Below are positions 28,897 to 37,103 of a stretch of 64,000 nucleotides of DNA, in pieces. This DNA comes from Streptomyces sannanensis (GTDB lineage: Bacteria; Actinomycetota; Actinomycetes; Streptomycetales; Streptomycetaceae), in NCBI RefSeq assembly GCF_039536205.1, contig NZ_BAAAYL010000001.1, positions 558,001 through 622,000 on the forward strand, read 5' to 3'. Within the stretch, counting starts at the first letter, position 1. The number at the start of each line of letters is the position of its first letter. Made by a program: the position numbers and the translations under genes. Under the pieces are notes generated by a model that did not search any database, was not told the origin of the DNA, and worked only from the letters and a program-made list of their open reading frames with translations.

Positions 28897-29033
28897 GGCT
28901 CTCCTGGGGTGCGGTGTGCGTGGGGCCCAGTTGTTGCCGGTCACCGCCGACAGGCCCACGGCATCGCCGAAGCCCCCGGCTGTACCGCGCCTCAGACGGC
29001 ACCTCAACGCCGATGCTGCCGGCCCGCTCCCGG

Positions 29034-29144
29034 CACGCCTCCGTACGGTCCCTGGAGAGGTACGCCCGGCCCGGCGTCGACGCCGTCCCCCAGCATGCCA
29101 CCGAGCGCGACCCAGCCGCCCGCCGTCGTAGGAGGCCGTGCTGA
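29034..29144 (+). pseudogene. C-terminal stub of a tyrosine recombinase/integrase
   Basis: The reading HASVRSLERYARPGVDAVPQ followed by HATERDPAARRR, ending at TGA 29142, matches the C-terminal tail of actinobacterial phage-type integrases, including the catalytic Tyr context (SLERYARPG). The catalytic core upstream is absent. It lies in a 1.25-kb stretch (28897-30149) with no intact gene. Confidence 0.6.
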
Positions 29145-29377
29145 AGGTGCTCCACCTCGCAGTCCGCGGGCTGATCAACCGCTAGCCGTACCGATTTCGA
29201 TGCTCAGCCATGAATAGCTTCATCATCTTCCAGTGGAAAAAGCACATTCTTCCGGGGCTGAGCCTCAGGAATCCCGATGCTCTGGGCCGGGCGGCTCGCC
29301 GCCGTGAATGCGCAGCACCGCCGTGAGTTCGCGCGTGCATCGGGCGATCAGGTCGGCGGGTGAGTCCGCGCCGATGG

Positions 29378-29560
29378 TCAAGGACCGGCAAGCTCCTGGG
29401 CCATGTCGAGCACCAGGTGCCACGGGTACTCCTTCGACTTGCCCTGGCCGGGCTGGTTCGGGGCGAAACCGCCCTCGCCGTACAGGACCCGCACGCCCAT
29501 GAGCCGGAGCTCGGCGACGCTTCGCTCGAACCGGCGGTGCTGCACGTAGGCCGCGTTCAC
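29378..29560 (-). pseudogene. C-terminal fragment of a flavoprotein (PPC-decarboxylase-like)
   Basis: The 60-codon frame reads RRFERSVAELRLMGVRVLYG followed by EGGFAPNQPGQG and EYPWHLVLDMA. This resembles the C-terminus of Streptomyces flavoproteins of the phosphopantothenoylcysteine-decarboxylase fold (...GVxVLYGxxxxxPxxPGxG...FPWHLAL). An in-frame stop lies directly before the first codon and the N-terminal two thirds are missing, so it is a remnant. Confidence 0.4.
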
Positions 29561-29659
29561 TCAGGGGACCACACGATGCGCCCGCTGTTCGCGTACCTGG
29601 TGCACTGATGGTCCCCACCGCGGTGTACGCCGCGGTGGGGACTGGGGAAGCAGCGGGGC

Positions 29660-29803
29660 GCCCGCTCCGGCGGTCTCGCGGCCCGTATCGCCCGCGCGGC
29701 TGGAGAGCTGAGCGAAATCGTGCTCAGCCGCCCGGCTGCGGCGGAGCCGGCCGACGCCGTCGTCCCGTTCGAGCAGCAGCTCGCCGCGCGCAGGGCCGAA
29801 TAG
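29660..29803 (+). pseudogene. short coding remnant, unknown protein C-terminus
   Basis: A frame ending at TAG 29801 reads GLAARIARAAGELSEIVLSR followed by PAAAEPADAVVPFEQQLAARRAE. Codon usage and helix-like composition look coding, but there is no start and no recognised family. Nothing else is seen between 29560 and the helicase leader. Confidence 0.25.
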
Positions 29804-30078
29804 CCGGCCCCGGCCTTACAGACCGAACCAGGCGAGCCGGTGCCCGGCCCGAGTAGCGCGGTCCGACCCTGACCTACTTGGACAGCGCCAAAACGGTACT
29901 GAGCCGCGAAACCCGTGGGCTCCCGCTGAAACTCGCCCCTCCGAATTGAACGCCCACACCGCTGTCCCTCTCCCCCACCCGTGGGCGGAGACCCCTTTCG
30001 GCGGTTGGAGCCCGCGGCGGGGCCGTCCGGCGCAAGGCTGCGGGGGCCACTGGTAAAGTGGCGCGACGCTTCCGACAT

Positions 30079-30114
30079 CGCCGGGGCCCGTGCCGAGGGG
30101 TACGGGCCCCGGCG
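30079..30114 (+). promoter_or_regulatory. 5' leader hairpin of DEAD-box helicase gene
   Basis: A perfect 13-bp stem (30079-30091 with 30102-30114) and 10-nt loop lie 35 nt before the helicase start. It could attenuate transcription, stabilise the leader or be a substrate for autoregulation by the helicase. It could also be a terminator for upstream transcription. Confidence 0.5.
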
Positions 30115-30149
30115 CGTTACGGGGGCCCCACCCTGAGGAAGGTTCCCCC

Positions 30150-31559
30150 ATGAACGCGAAGCCGCCCGTCTCCGGACACTCCGGTGCCCGTAAGAACCAG
30201 CGGGCGGGATCAGTGCGGGGCGAGCTCGGCACGCTCGCGGCGGCCGATCCGGGGCTGCCGCCGGCCGAGTCCTTCGCCGAGCTGGGGCTGCCCGACGAGC
30301 TGCTGACGGCGATGACCGGCCTCAAGGTCACCGAACCCTTCCCGATCCAGGCGGCGACCCTGCCCCACGCGCTGGCCGGCCGGGACGTGCTGGGCCGGGC
30401 CCAGACCGGGTCGGGCAAGACTCTGGCCTTCGGGCTGGCCCTGCTCGTCCGGACCGCCGGGCGGCGCGCGGAGGCGAAGCGGCCCCTGGCGCTGGTGCTC
30501 GTCCCGACGCGGGAGCTCGCCCAGCAGGTGAGCGACGCGCTCGCGCCGTATGCCGAGGTGCTGGGGCTGCGGATGTCGACGGTGGTCGGCGGGCTCTCGA
30601 TGGGACGGCAGGCGGCCGCGCTGAAGGCGGGTGCCGAGGTGGTCATCGCAACCCCGGGGCGGCTCGGCGATCTGATCGCGCGCCGGGACTGCCACGTGGA
30701 CAGGGTGCGGATCACCGTGCTCGACGAGGCGGACCAGATGTGCGACATGGGCTTCCTGCCACAGGTCTCGGAGATCCTGGACCAGGTGTGCCCCGACGGC
30801 CAGCGGCTGCTCTTCTCCGCCACGCTCGACCGGAACGTCGACCAGCTGGTGGAGCGCTACCTCGACGAACCGGTGCTCGCCTCGGTCGACCAGGCCCGGG
30901 CCACGGTCACCACGATGGAGCACCACGTCCTGAACGTGCACGCCGCCGACAAGTACGCGACGGCAACCGAGATCGCCGCCCGCGAGGGGCGAGTGCTGAT
31001 GTTCCTGGACACCAAGGCGGCGGTGGACACCTTCACCCGCCATCTGAAGAGCAGCGGAATCCGGGCGGCCGCCCTGCACAGCGGGAAGTCGCAGCCGCAG
31101 CGCACGCACACACTGGACCAGTTCAAGCGCGGCGACATCACCGTCCTGGTGGCCACGAACGTGGCAGCCCGCGGCATCCACGTCGACGCGCTCGACCTGG
31201 TCGTGAACGTGGACGCGCCCGCGGACCCGAAGGACTACCTGCACCGGGGCGGCCGCACCGCGCGGGCCGGCGAAGCGGGCAAGGTCGTCACACTCGTCAC
31301 CCCGGGCCAACGGCGGGATGTGAACAAGATGATGTCCGAGGCCGGGATCCGGCCGGTGGTCACTCAGGTGCGGTCGGGCGAGGCCGAGTTGACGCGAATC
31401 ACGGGCGCGCGGCGGCCGCCGGCAGCCAAGCCTGTGCAGACCGGCAAGCGGCCCTTCCGGGGCATGGGGACGCAGGCCCCGAAGGAGACGCGCCGCGCCG
31501 CCCAGGCCCGCCAGGCCGCGGAGGCCCGCAAAGCGGCCCAGGTACGCAAGGGCCGCTGA
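30150..31559 (+). CDS. DEAD-box ATP-dependent RNA helicase
   Basis: A 469-residue protein, ATG at 30150 with GAGGAAGG upstream. All helicase motifs are present in order: Q motif (FPIQAATLP), Walker A (AQTGSGKT), PTRELAQQ, TPGRL, DEADQM, SAT, VATNVAARGIHVDAL and HRGGRTARAG. The C-terminus (about 410-469) is a basic, Ala/Lys/Arg-rich tail ending in RQAAEARKAAQVRKGR, typical of RNA-binding tails on bacterial RhlE/CsdA-like proteins. It unwinds RNA duplexes with ATP, in ribosome assembly, mRNA turnover or cold adaptation. It appears monocistronic. Confidence 0.95.
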   Translation: MNAKPPVSGHSGARKNQRAGSVRGELGTLAAADPGLPPAESFAELGLPDELLTAMTGLKVTEPFPIQAATLPHALAGRDVLGRAQTGSGKTLAFGLALLVRTAGRRAEAKRPLALVLVPTRELAQQVSDALAPYAEVLGLRMSTVVGGLSMGRQAAALKAGAEVVIATPGRLGDLIARRDCHVDRVRITVLDEADQMCDMGFLPQVSEILDQVCPDGQRLLFSATLDRNVDQLVERYLDEPVLASVDQARATVTTMEHHVLNVHAADKYATATEIAAREGRVLMFLDTKAAVDTFTRHLKSSGIRAAALHSGKSQPQRTHTLDQFKRGDITVLVATNVAARGIHVDALDLVVNVDAPADPKDYLHRGGRTARAGEAGKVVTLVTPGQRRDVNKMMSEAGIRPVVTQVRSGEAELTRITGARRPPAAKPVQTGKRPFRGMGTQAPKETRRAAQARQAAEARKAAQVRKGR

Positions 31560-31565
31560 CAGCCA

Positions 31566-31593
31566 CCGCCTCCGGCTCCGGAGCCGGAGGCGG
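31566..31593 (+). terminator. hairpin terminator after the helicase
   Basis: A 28-bp perfect palindrome (CCGCCTCCGGCTCC followed by its complement) begins 6 nt after the helicase stop. Confidence 0.75.
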
Positions 31594-31711
31594 AGGCGGC
31601 TGGCATCGCCACAGGTCAGAAGCTATACAGCCCTTTTGAAGCGGTACGGTTACTTCCTACTGGAAGACCTACCGTTGACCGTACAGACCCGCTGATCCCG
31701 GTTCACGGCAC

Positions 31712-32046
31712 TCAGTTCGTCGCGTCCGGCTTCACGATGTCGGGGAGCTTCGCCTCGGACAGCTCGTCGAGCTTCATCGAGGGCAGGATGTGGCCTTGGT
31801 CGGCGGCGTCGTTGGCGATGCTCGCGCCCCACGCGGACGACGCGAGGCGCTGATTGGGCGTGCCGTGGTGCCCATTGGCCTCGAAGTGACAGCGGAGAGG
31901 CTGGAGGTGTCGAACGTGGAGCCGGGGGACGCGGACGTGACGGCGGCGGACGTCGTGTCGCCCACCGCCGCGGCCGGAAGGACGGCACCGAGGGCGCAGG
32001 CGGCAGCGAGCACCACGGTGACAGCCCAGGCCATGGTCTTCTTCAC
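31712..32046 (-). pseudogene. small exported protein, frameshifted
   Basis: The GTG at 32046 follows AAGGAG by 8 nt. The first frame encodes a clear signal peptide (MKKTMAWAVTVVLAAACALG, then AVLPAAAVGD) and STFDTSSLSAVTS. Near 31870 the coding quality switches to another frame, which reads ANGHHGTPNQRLASSAWGAS and ends DELSEAKLPDIVKPDATN at 31712. Joined, this would be a mature secreted protein of about 80 residues. A single indel, genuine or artefactual, explains the break. The family is not recognised. It is divergent from the regulator at 32316, mirroring the protease/regulator pair at 21.6-26.6 kb. Confidence 0.55.
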
Positions 32047-32315
32047 GGGGGAACTCCTTGGTGTGCTCGAGCCGACACGCGAACGTGTCCCTGCGGAGTG
32101 AGGGGGCGGTCAGCTGTGCGGTACACAGAGTTTGCGGGGAACCGGCGCGCTGATGAAGAGTTCGTGCCGGCGAAGTTCGGCATGACAGAAAGACGACAAG
32201 CCGCATGCTCTTGGAGAGCACCCGACTCACCGCACCTGACGTGCTGAAACGCTCGCAGAGCACTGTGTCGGACACCACTCGCCTCGTCCGGCCACCCGCG
32301 TGCGATGGTTTGGAC

Positions 32316-33284
32316 ATGTATTCGCTCAACGGCATAGGTACCAGCGCAATGGCCGAGGACGCCTACCTCGCCCTCGTCGAGGGTGGCCCGATGGCCCCGA
32401 CCGAACTGGCGAGCACCCTGCGCGTGACCTTGCACGCCATGAGCACGGCAGTCGGCGAACTGACCGGCCTCGGCTTGGTGGAATCCGAAGGCGCACGGCT
32501 CGTCGCCCGCCCCCCGCGTGCCGCGCTCGACGCCGTGGTGGAAAGCCGCACCAGGGAACTCGCTGCCCTGCGCGAGGGCATCGAGGAGTTGTCCCGCTTC
32601 TGGCGCGACCACCACGTCGAAGGAGCCACCTACATCGAGATCGCTCGGACGCAGGCGGCCCGCGGCGCACTCGTCCAGCGGCTCTACGACGAGGCCACCG
32701 AGCAGCTCCGCTGCCTGACCATCGGCATCACCGGCCGATCGGCGGAACCCAACATGATGGCCCCGGGCTGTCGGGAGGCACTGACGCGCGGCGTCAAGGC
32801 CTCGGTCGTCTATGGAGCCCATGTGCTGCGCGACAAGCACGCCCGGGAAGCCGTCCAGACCTCCATCGACCTCGGTGAGCAGGCACGTGTCTTTCCCGAC
32901 GTCCCGCTGAACATGGGCATCTGCGACGACCGCTTCGCCCTCGTGTGTCCCCCCGCGAGTGACTGGGGCCGTCGTCACCACATCGTCGTGCAGCGATCGG
33001 ACCTCCTGGAGGCGCTGATCGGCGTGTTCGAGTCGTTTTGGCAGTTCGCCGTCCCGCTGCCCGCCGCCGTGGGGACAGCGGACGACATCGGCGGAGCTTC
33101 CACCGACGAGACCCGGCAGATCCTCACCTATCTCAGCGGCGGCCTGACCGACGAGTCGATCGCCCGCGAACTTGGCGTCAGCGAACGGACGGTGGCCCGC
33201 CGCATCACCCGTCTCCAGCAGATGCTCGGCGCACGGACCCGCTTCCAGCTCGGCGTCCAGGCGAGCCGCCGCGGCTGGCTCTGA
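32316..33284 (+). CDS. TrmB-like/LuxR-type transcriptional regulator, copy 2
   Basis: A 322-residue protein from the ATG at 32316 (MYSLNGIGTSAMAEDAYLAL). An in-frame ATG at 32205 would add 37 residues that look non-coding, so the start is not certain. The N-terminal winged helix is TrmB-like (AEDAYLALVEGGPMAPTELASTL), followed by a coiled coil, a middle domain, and a LuxR-like HTH (ILTYLSGGLTDESIARELGVSERTVARRITRLQQMLG). It has the same layout and C-terminal ending pattern as the regulator at 25643 (RxQLGxxAxRxGxx). It is divergent from the small exported protein gene, which it may control. Confidence 0.82.
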   Translation: MYSLNGIGTSAMAEDAYLALVEGGPMAPTELASTLRVTLHAMSTAVGELTGLGLVESEGARLVARPPRAALDAVVESRTRELAALREGIEELSRFWRDHHVEGATYIEIARTQAARGALVQRLYDEATEQLRCLTIGITGRSAEPNMMAPGCREALTRGVKASVVYGAHVLRDKHAREAVQTSIDLGEQARVFPDVPLNMGICDDRFALVCPPASDWGRRHHIVVQRSDLLEALIGVFESFWQFAVPLPAAVGTADDIGGASTDETRQILTYLSGGLTDESIARELGVSERTVARRITRLQQMLGARTRFQLGVQASRRGWL

Positions 33285-33331
33285 CGGGGGTCCCCCTGCT
33301 CGAGCGAAGCCGGGAGCTTGGGGGGAGGACC

Positions 33332-33790
33332 TCACCCCTGTTCGCGCAGCTTGCACCACTCGGAGGCGAGCACCGACCAGATCTCGGTTTCCTGCCGCAC
33401 GCCGCAGTGGGGGTAGCTCTCACGCAGGACGCCGTCGCGGGTCATGCCGAGCCGCTTGGCGACATTGATGCTGGTGGAGGAACCGGCCACTCGACGCGGT
33501 GGATGCCGTGCACGTCGACCGCCCAGCCGATCAGCACACCGGCCGCCCAGGTGATCAGTCCGCGGCCCCTGGCGGTGGGTTCCAGCCGGCAGCCGACCTC
33601 GGCGGTGCCCGCCGCGGCGTCGAACTACGGGAAGAGGACGCCGCCGACGAGGGTGCCGTCCAGTCAGATGCCGTACATCTTGCCGGAGTCGGTGGAGTCC
33701 ACTTCGGCACGTCGTGCGCGCCTGCGGCCGCCCCCGGTCGGGGCGGCCGCCATGGCCCCTGTCGGAGGTATGGCCGCAGGTCACGGAACG
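33332..33790 (-). pseudogene. GNAT acetyltransferase, decayed
   Basis: Read on the minus strand: DLRPYLRQ, a shift, RAEVDSTDSGKMYGI, stop, LDGTLVGGVLFP, stop, FDAAAGTAEVGCRLEPTARG with RGLITWAAGVLIGWAVDVHG, another shift, then NVAKRLGMTRDGVLRESYPH to the end at 33332. This is the recognisable core of a RimJ/RimL-type GNAT acetyltransferase with two in-frame stops and at least two frameshifts. Confidence 0.75.
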
Positions 33791-33909
33791 GCGCCCTGGC
33801 CGCCGAGCTCGTGGCCGGTCGCCGAACGCCGCCCGCCGACCTGCTCAAGGCCGTCGAACCCGGCGCCGAAGGCCCTGCCGGCGAGTGACCGCGGGGCGCT
33901 GCACTGTCC

Positions 33910-34065
33910 GTGCTGGCGATGTTCCTCGGCGCCCTCTTCGGAGCCTTACTCCTGAAGGCCGGGCTCTCCCTCGTCCTGGGCGTGGCGCTGACGCTGCTCG
34001 CCGCGGGCGCGGTGGTCCTGTGGCGGCTCTCGGTCCCGGGTGCGGGATGGGCAGCGGCTCCGTAG
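33910..34065 (+). pseudogene. membrane-protein C-terminal remnant (DUF1275/YoaK-like?)
   Basis: A 51-codon frame (GTG 33910, stop 34063) encodes two hydrophobic helices (MLAMFLGALFGALLLKAGLS and LVLGVALTLLAAGAVVLWRL). An in-frame stop at 33886 precedes it. The pattern resembles the last transmembrane helices of YoaK/DUF1275 proteins, but the assignment is tentative. It contains one TTA codon. Confidence 0.35.
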
Positions 34066-34069
34066 TGGT

Positions 34070-34570
34070 TCAGCGTGCCGGAGTCTCCCGTACCGGGTGC
34101 TTGCTGAGGATCGAGACGCGGTTGAAGGCGTTGATCGTGATCGCCGCCCAGATCACGGCGGAGATCTCGTCGTCACCCAGCACCTCGCCCGCCTCCGCGT
34201 ACGCCCGCTCCTGGGCGAAGGCGTCGGCGGGGTGGGTGGTGGCCTCCGCGAGGGCCAGGGCCGCGCGCTCGCGGACGGTGAAGAGCTCGGTGTCGCGCCA
34301 GGCGGCAAGGACGCCGAGGCGCCGGGCGGTCTCCCCGGCGCGCAGCGCGGCCCGGGTGTGGACGTCGAGGCAGAAGGCGCAGCCGTTGAGCTGGGACACC
34401 CGGAGGTTGACCAGCTCGACCAGGATCCTGTCGAGGCCTGCGTCGGCGGCCGTCGCCCGGACGGCGTCGGCGGTCTTCACCAGCGCCTGGTACGCGGCGG
34501 GGCTCTTCTTGTCGAGGTAGATCCGACCGGTGGCCCGGGGGGCCGCCGTGGCCTGCGCCGTCTCGCTCAT
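34070..34570 (-). CDS. AhpD-like carboxymuconolactone decarboxylase-family protein
   Basis: A 166-residue protein, ATG at 34570 with AAGGAG 8 nt upstream; an in-frame ATG at 34645 lacks a site and would run into the divergent promoter. NGCAFCLDVHTRAALRAG carries the CxxC-xxxH redox centre of AhpD-like proteins, embedded in the CMD helical fold. It probably acts as a peroxidase or disulfide reductase protecting against organic peroxides. It is divergent from the pirin gene (98 bp), a pairing that suggests a shared oxidative-stress response. Confidence 0.9.
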   Translation of the reverse strand: MSETAQATAAPRATGRIYLDKKSPAAYQALVKTADAVRATAADAGLDRILVELVNLRVSQLNGCAFCLDVHTRAALRAGETARRLGVLAAWRDTELFTVRERAALALAEATTHPADAFAQERAYAEAGEVLGDDEISAVIWAAITINAFNRVSILSKHPVRETPAR

Positions 34571-34668
34571 CCTGTGCTCCTTCGCCTGTTGTCGCGGGGC
34601 GTCGTCGGGACTATGATCACCCATAATTGTTGAAAACGAAACCATATAGGTGGAGAAAGGGCCGGGAG
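34571..34668. promoter_or_regulatory. AT-rich divergent promoter region (ahpD-like/pirin)
   Basis: The centre (about 34615-34650) is unusually AT-rich for this window (CCATAATTGTTGAAAACGAA, then ACCATATAGG) and probably holds overlapping promoters plus an operator for a redox-responsive regulator. No exact dyad was established. Confidence 0.45.
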
Positions 34669-35592
34669 ATGGATCACACGGAGGTCGAGATCCTCACCGC
34701 CCGGGACGTCCCGCTGGGCGGACCGCGGGCGATGACCGTACGACGCACGCTGCCGCAGCGGTCCCGGACGCTCATCGGAGCCTGGTGCTTCGCCGACCAC
34801 TACGGCCCCGACCGGGTCGCCGAATCCGGCGGCATGGACGTCGCCCCCCATCCACACACCGGGCTTCAGACGGTGAGCTGGCTGTTCAGCGGGGAGATCG
34901 AGCACCGGGACAGCCTGGGCAGCCACGCCTTCGTACGGCCCGGGGAGCTCAACCTCATGACGGGCGGGCACGGCATCAGCCACACGGAGGTCTCCACGCC
35001 CGGCACCACCGTGCTGCACGGAGTGCAGCTGTGGGTGGCGCTCCCCGGCGAACACCGCCACGCCCCGCGCGACTTCCAGCACCACGCGCCGAAGCCGCTT
35101 CACATCGACGGGGCGGAGCTCAAGGTCCTCCTGGGTACGCTCGCGGGCGAGACCTCGCCGGTGCGCACCTTCACCCCGCTGCTCGGCGCCGAACTACTCC
35201 TCGACGCGGGCGCCACGGTCACCCTCGACGTCGATCCGGCCTTCGAGCACGGACTGCTCGTCGACGCAGGGGACGTACGCCTCGCCGGAACGCTCCTGCG
35301 CCCCGCCGAGCTGGGATACGTCGGCACGGGACGCACCACGCTGACCTTCACCAACGAATCCGACCACCGCGCGCGGGCGGTGCTCCTCGGCGGCACGCCG
35401 TTCGAGGAAGAGATCGTCATGTGGTGGAACTTCATCGGCCGCAGTCACCAGGACATCGTCGAGGCGAGGGAGGAATGGGAGCGGGCCTCCGACCGCTTCG
35501 GCGAGGTCGACGGCTACCCCGGCGCCCGGCTGCCCGCCCCCACCCTGCCGAACGCCGTCATCACACCGCGCAAGAACCCGCCCCGCCGCTGA
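34669..35592 (+). CDS. pirin-family protein
   Basis: A 307-residue bicupin; the ATG at 34669 is preceded by GGAGAAAGG. The N-terminal cupin carries the metal-binding signature PHPHTGLQTVSWLFSGEIEH (His residues and Glu) and the pirin hallmark MTGGHGISHTE. Pirins bind iron, and some have quercetinase-like dioxygenase activity or modulate other proteins; which applies here is unknown. The downstream GNAT gene (22 bp away) is probably cotranscribed. Confidence 0.92.
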   Translation: MDHTEVEILTARDVPLGGPRAMTVRRTLPQRSRTLIGAWCFADHYGPDRVAESGGMDVAPHPHTGLQTVSWLFSGEIEHRDSLGSHAFVRPGELNLMTGGHGISHTEVSTPGTTVLHGVQLWVALPGEHRHAPRDFQHHAPKPLHIDGAELKVLLGTLAGETSPVRTFTPLLGAELLLDAGATVTLDVDPAFEHGLLVDAGDVRLAGTLLRPAELGYVGTGRTTLTFTNESDHRARAVLLGGTPFEEEIVMWWNFIGRSHQDIVEAREEWERASDRFGEVDGYPGARLPAPTLPNAVITPRKNPPRR

Positions 35593-35614
35593 CGCATCAA
35601 CCGAAAGGCCCACC

Positions 35615-35956
35615 ATGACCGAGCAGGCTTCCGCCCCCGTCGTCCGGCGCGTCGACGCCCGGCACCGTTACGAGATCCTGGTCGACGACCAGCGTGCCGG
35701 CCTGACGGCCTACCGCAACCGCGACGACCGGCGGGTGTTCTTCCACACCGAGATCGACGACGCCTACGCCGGCCGCGGACTCGCCGCGATACTCGTCGAG
35801 CAGGCCCTGACCGATGTGCGCGCCTCCGGGATGCGGATCGTCCCCATCTGCCCGTACGTGGCCAAGTTCCTCACGAAGCACCAGGAGTTCGCGGACATCA
35901 CCGACCCCGTGACCCCCGAGGTCCTCACCTGGCTCGACGCCCAGCTGGGGCGCTGA
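35615..35956 (+). CDS. small GNAT N-acetyltransferase (YjdJ type)
   Basis: A 113-residue protein with the compact YjdJ/GCN5-like fold: VFFHTEIDDAYAGRGLAAIL contains the acetyl-CoA-binding (R/Q)GxGxA-like turn, and VPICPYVAKFL is the diagnostic Cys-Pro-Tyr segment of this subfamily. It follows the pirin gene closely. Substrate unknown. Confidence 0.9.
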   Translation: MTEQASAPVVRRVDARHRYEILVDDQRAGLTAYRNRDDRRVFFHTEIDDAYAGRGLAAILVEQALTDVRASGMRIVPICPYVAKFLTKHQEFADITDPVTPEVLTWLDAQLGR

Positions 35957-35989
35957 CGCCGAAGACCGGTGCCCCCGCTCCGCCGCAGC

Positions 35990-36202
35990 CTAGTCTTCGC
36001 CGCTCCGCGTCTGGAGTCTCCACTGTCGCCGCAGGAGGAACGCCCGCACCAGTTCTGTGCACAGCATCACCGTGGCCACGAGGAGCAGTGCGAACGCCAC
36101 GTACTCCATGGCGCCGTAATGCTCGTTGAAGACCGAGTAGAAGACGACGACGAGCCAGAGAACCAACGACTCCCGGACTCTCGATTTGCGCTTCCTACTC
36201 AC
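35990..36202 (-). CDS. small two-helix membrane protein
   Basis: A 70-residue protein with GTG start. A basic N-terminus (MSRKRKSRVRES) is followed by two hydrophobic segments (LVLWLVVVFYSVF and YVAFALLLVATVMLCTELV) and a basic tail. It is convergent with the GNAT gene. No family was recognised, and the ribosome binding site is weak. Confidence 0.5.
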   Translation of the reverse strand: MSRKRKSRVRESLVLWLVVVFYSVFNEHYGAMEYVAFALLLVATVMLCTELVRAFLLRRQWRLQTRSGED

Positions 36203-36479
36203 CAGCTACCACGCCAGGGAACGTAGGGTCGACGCCGTGCCATCCATGGTGTCCTCCAGTTCTTGACGCTCTCCTTGGTGTTGTGACAGTACACACCGGC
36301 ATTCCAGGAGAAGCGCACAGTATGGCGACCGATGTTCTTCGCGTGACCAAGCATGTCCGATGCACCGGTCCAGGTGGCAAGTGCGCTGGCCCCGCAGGTG
36401 AGCACGGGGATGAACTGCGGGCTGTCCGAGCCTGTCCCGCGGTCAGGACGAACGCCAGCGGACGGCACTTCCGGTCGGC

Positions 36480-37032
36480 GGCAAGGTGAACCTTGCTGGT
36501 CAGCCCGCCCCAAGACCTGCCCAGGAGGGCTCGCTTCAGCCGGAGCCTGCGTCGGCGCCGGACTCGTCGCCGCTCTTTCTGCCCGGGGCCGCATCCGTCG
36601 TCCTGCCCGTCCTGTTCCTCCGGGCCGCCCCCTTTTTGCGGGCATGGTCTTGCTCACGCGCGGCCTCCTCCAGGGCGTCCATGACCTCTTGCTCGACACG
36701 CACCCCGGCAGCGTCGTGGTGGGCGCGGGCCGTCGTGGAATCCACGCTGCCCAGGGACAGATCCGTCTTCCCCTGGCGGGTGGCCTCGGCGATCAGGCCT
36801 TCCAGCGGGGAGGTGAAGAAGCCGGCGTCCCGCCAGATTCGGAAACGGCCGCAGACGGTCGGCCAGGCCCGAACTCGGCGGGCAGCTCCCGCCACTGGGC
36901 GCCGGACCGGAACCGCCAGATCATGCCCTCGAACTGCTGGCGCAACCGCTCGGGGTACGGGCCGAAACTGCCTATCGGCAGGTACGGCTCGATAAACTTC
37001 CACTGCTCGTCGGTGAGTTGCCTGCGCGTCAC
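36480..37032 (-). pseudogene. IS5-family transposase, decayed
   Basis: From a GTG at 37032 the frame reads VTRRQLTDEQWKFIEPYLPI and IWRFRSGAQWRELPAEFGP. It then shifts near 36880 to PTVCGRFRIWRDAGFF and DLSLGSVDSTTARAHHDAAG (first catalytic Asp). A further shift gives a degraded GGLTSKVHLAADRKCRPLAF-like stretch, after which homology ends. The C-terminal catalytic part is absent. It sits against the IS1380 element. Confidence 0.75.
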
Positions 37033-37103
37033 ACCCAGCGTCCTACCGGATCCCACCCCCCGACCGGGAGCGAAACCCAAGAAGTCAACTGCTCGGCCCT
37101 AAA

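Noticed and set aside
35969..36226. Plus-strand frame opposite the small membrane protein
   Set aside because: Complement of a two-helix membrane protein; no start site or homology.
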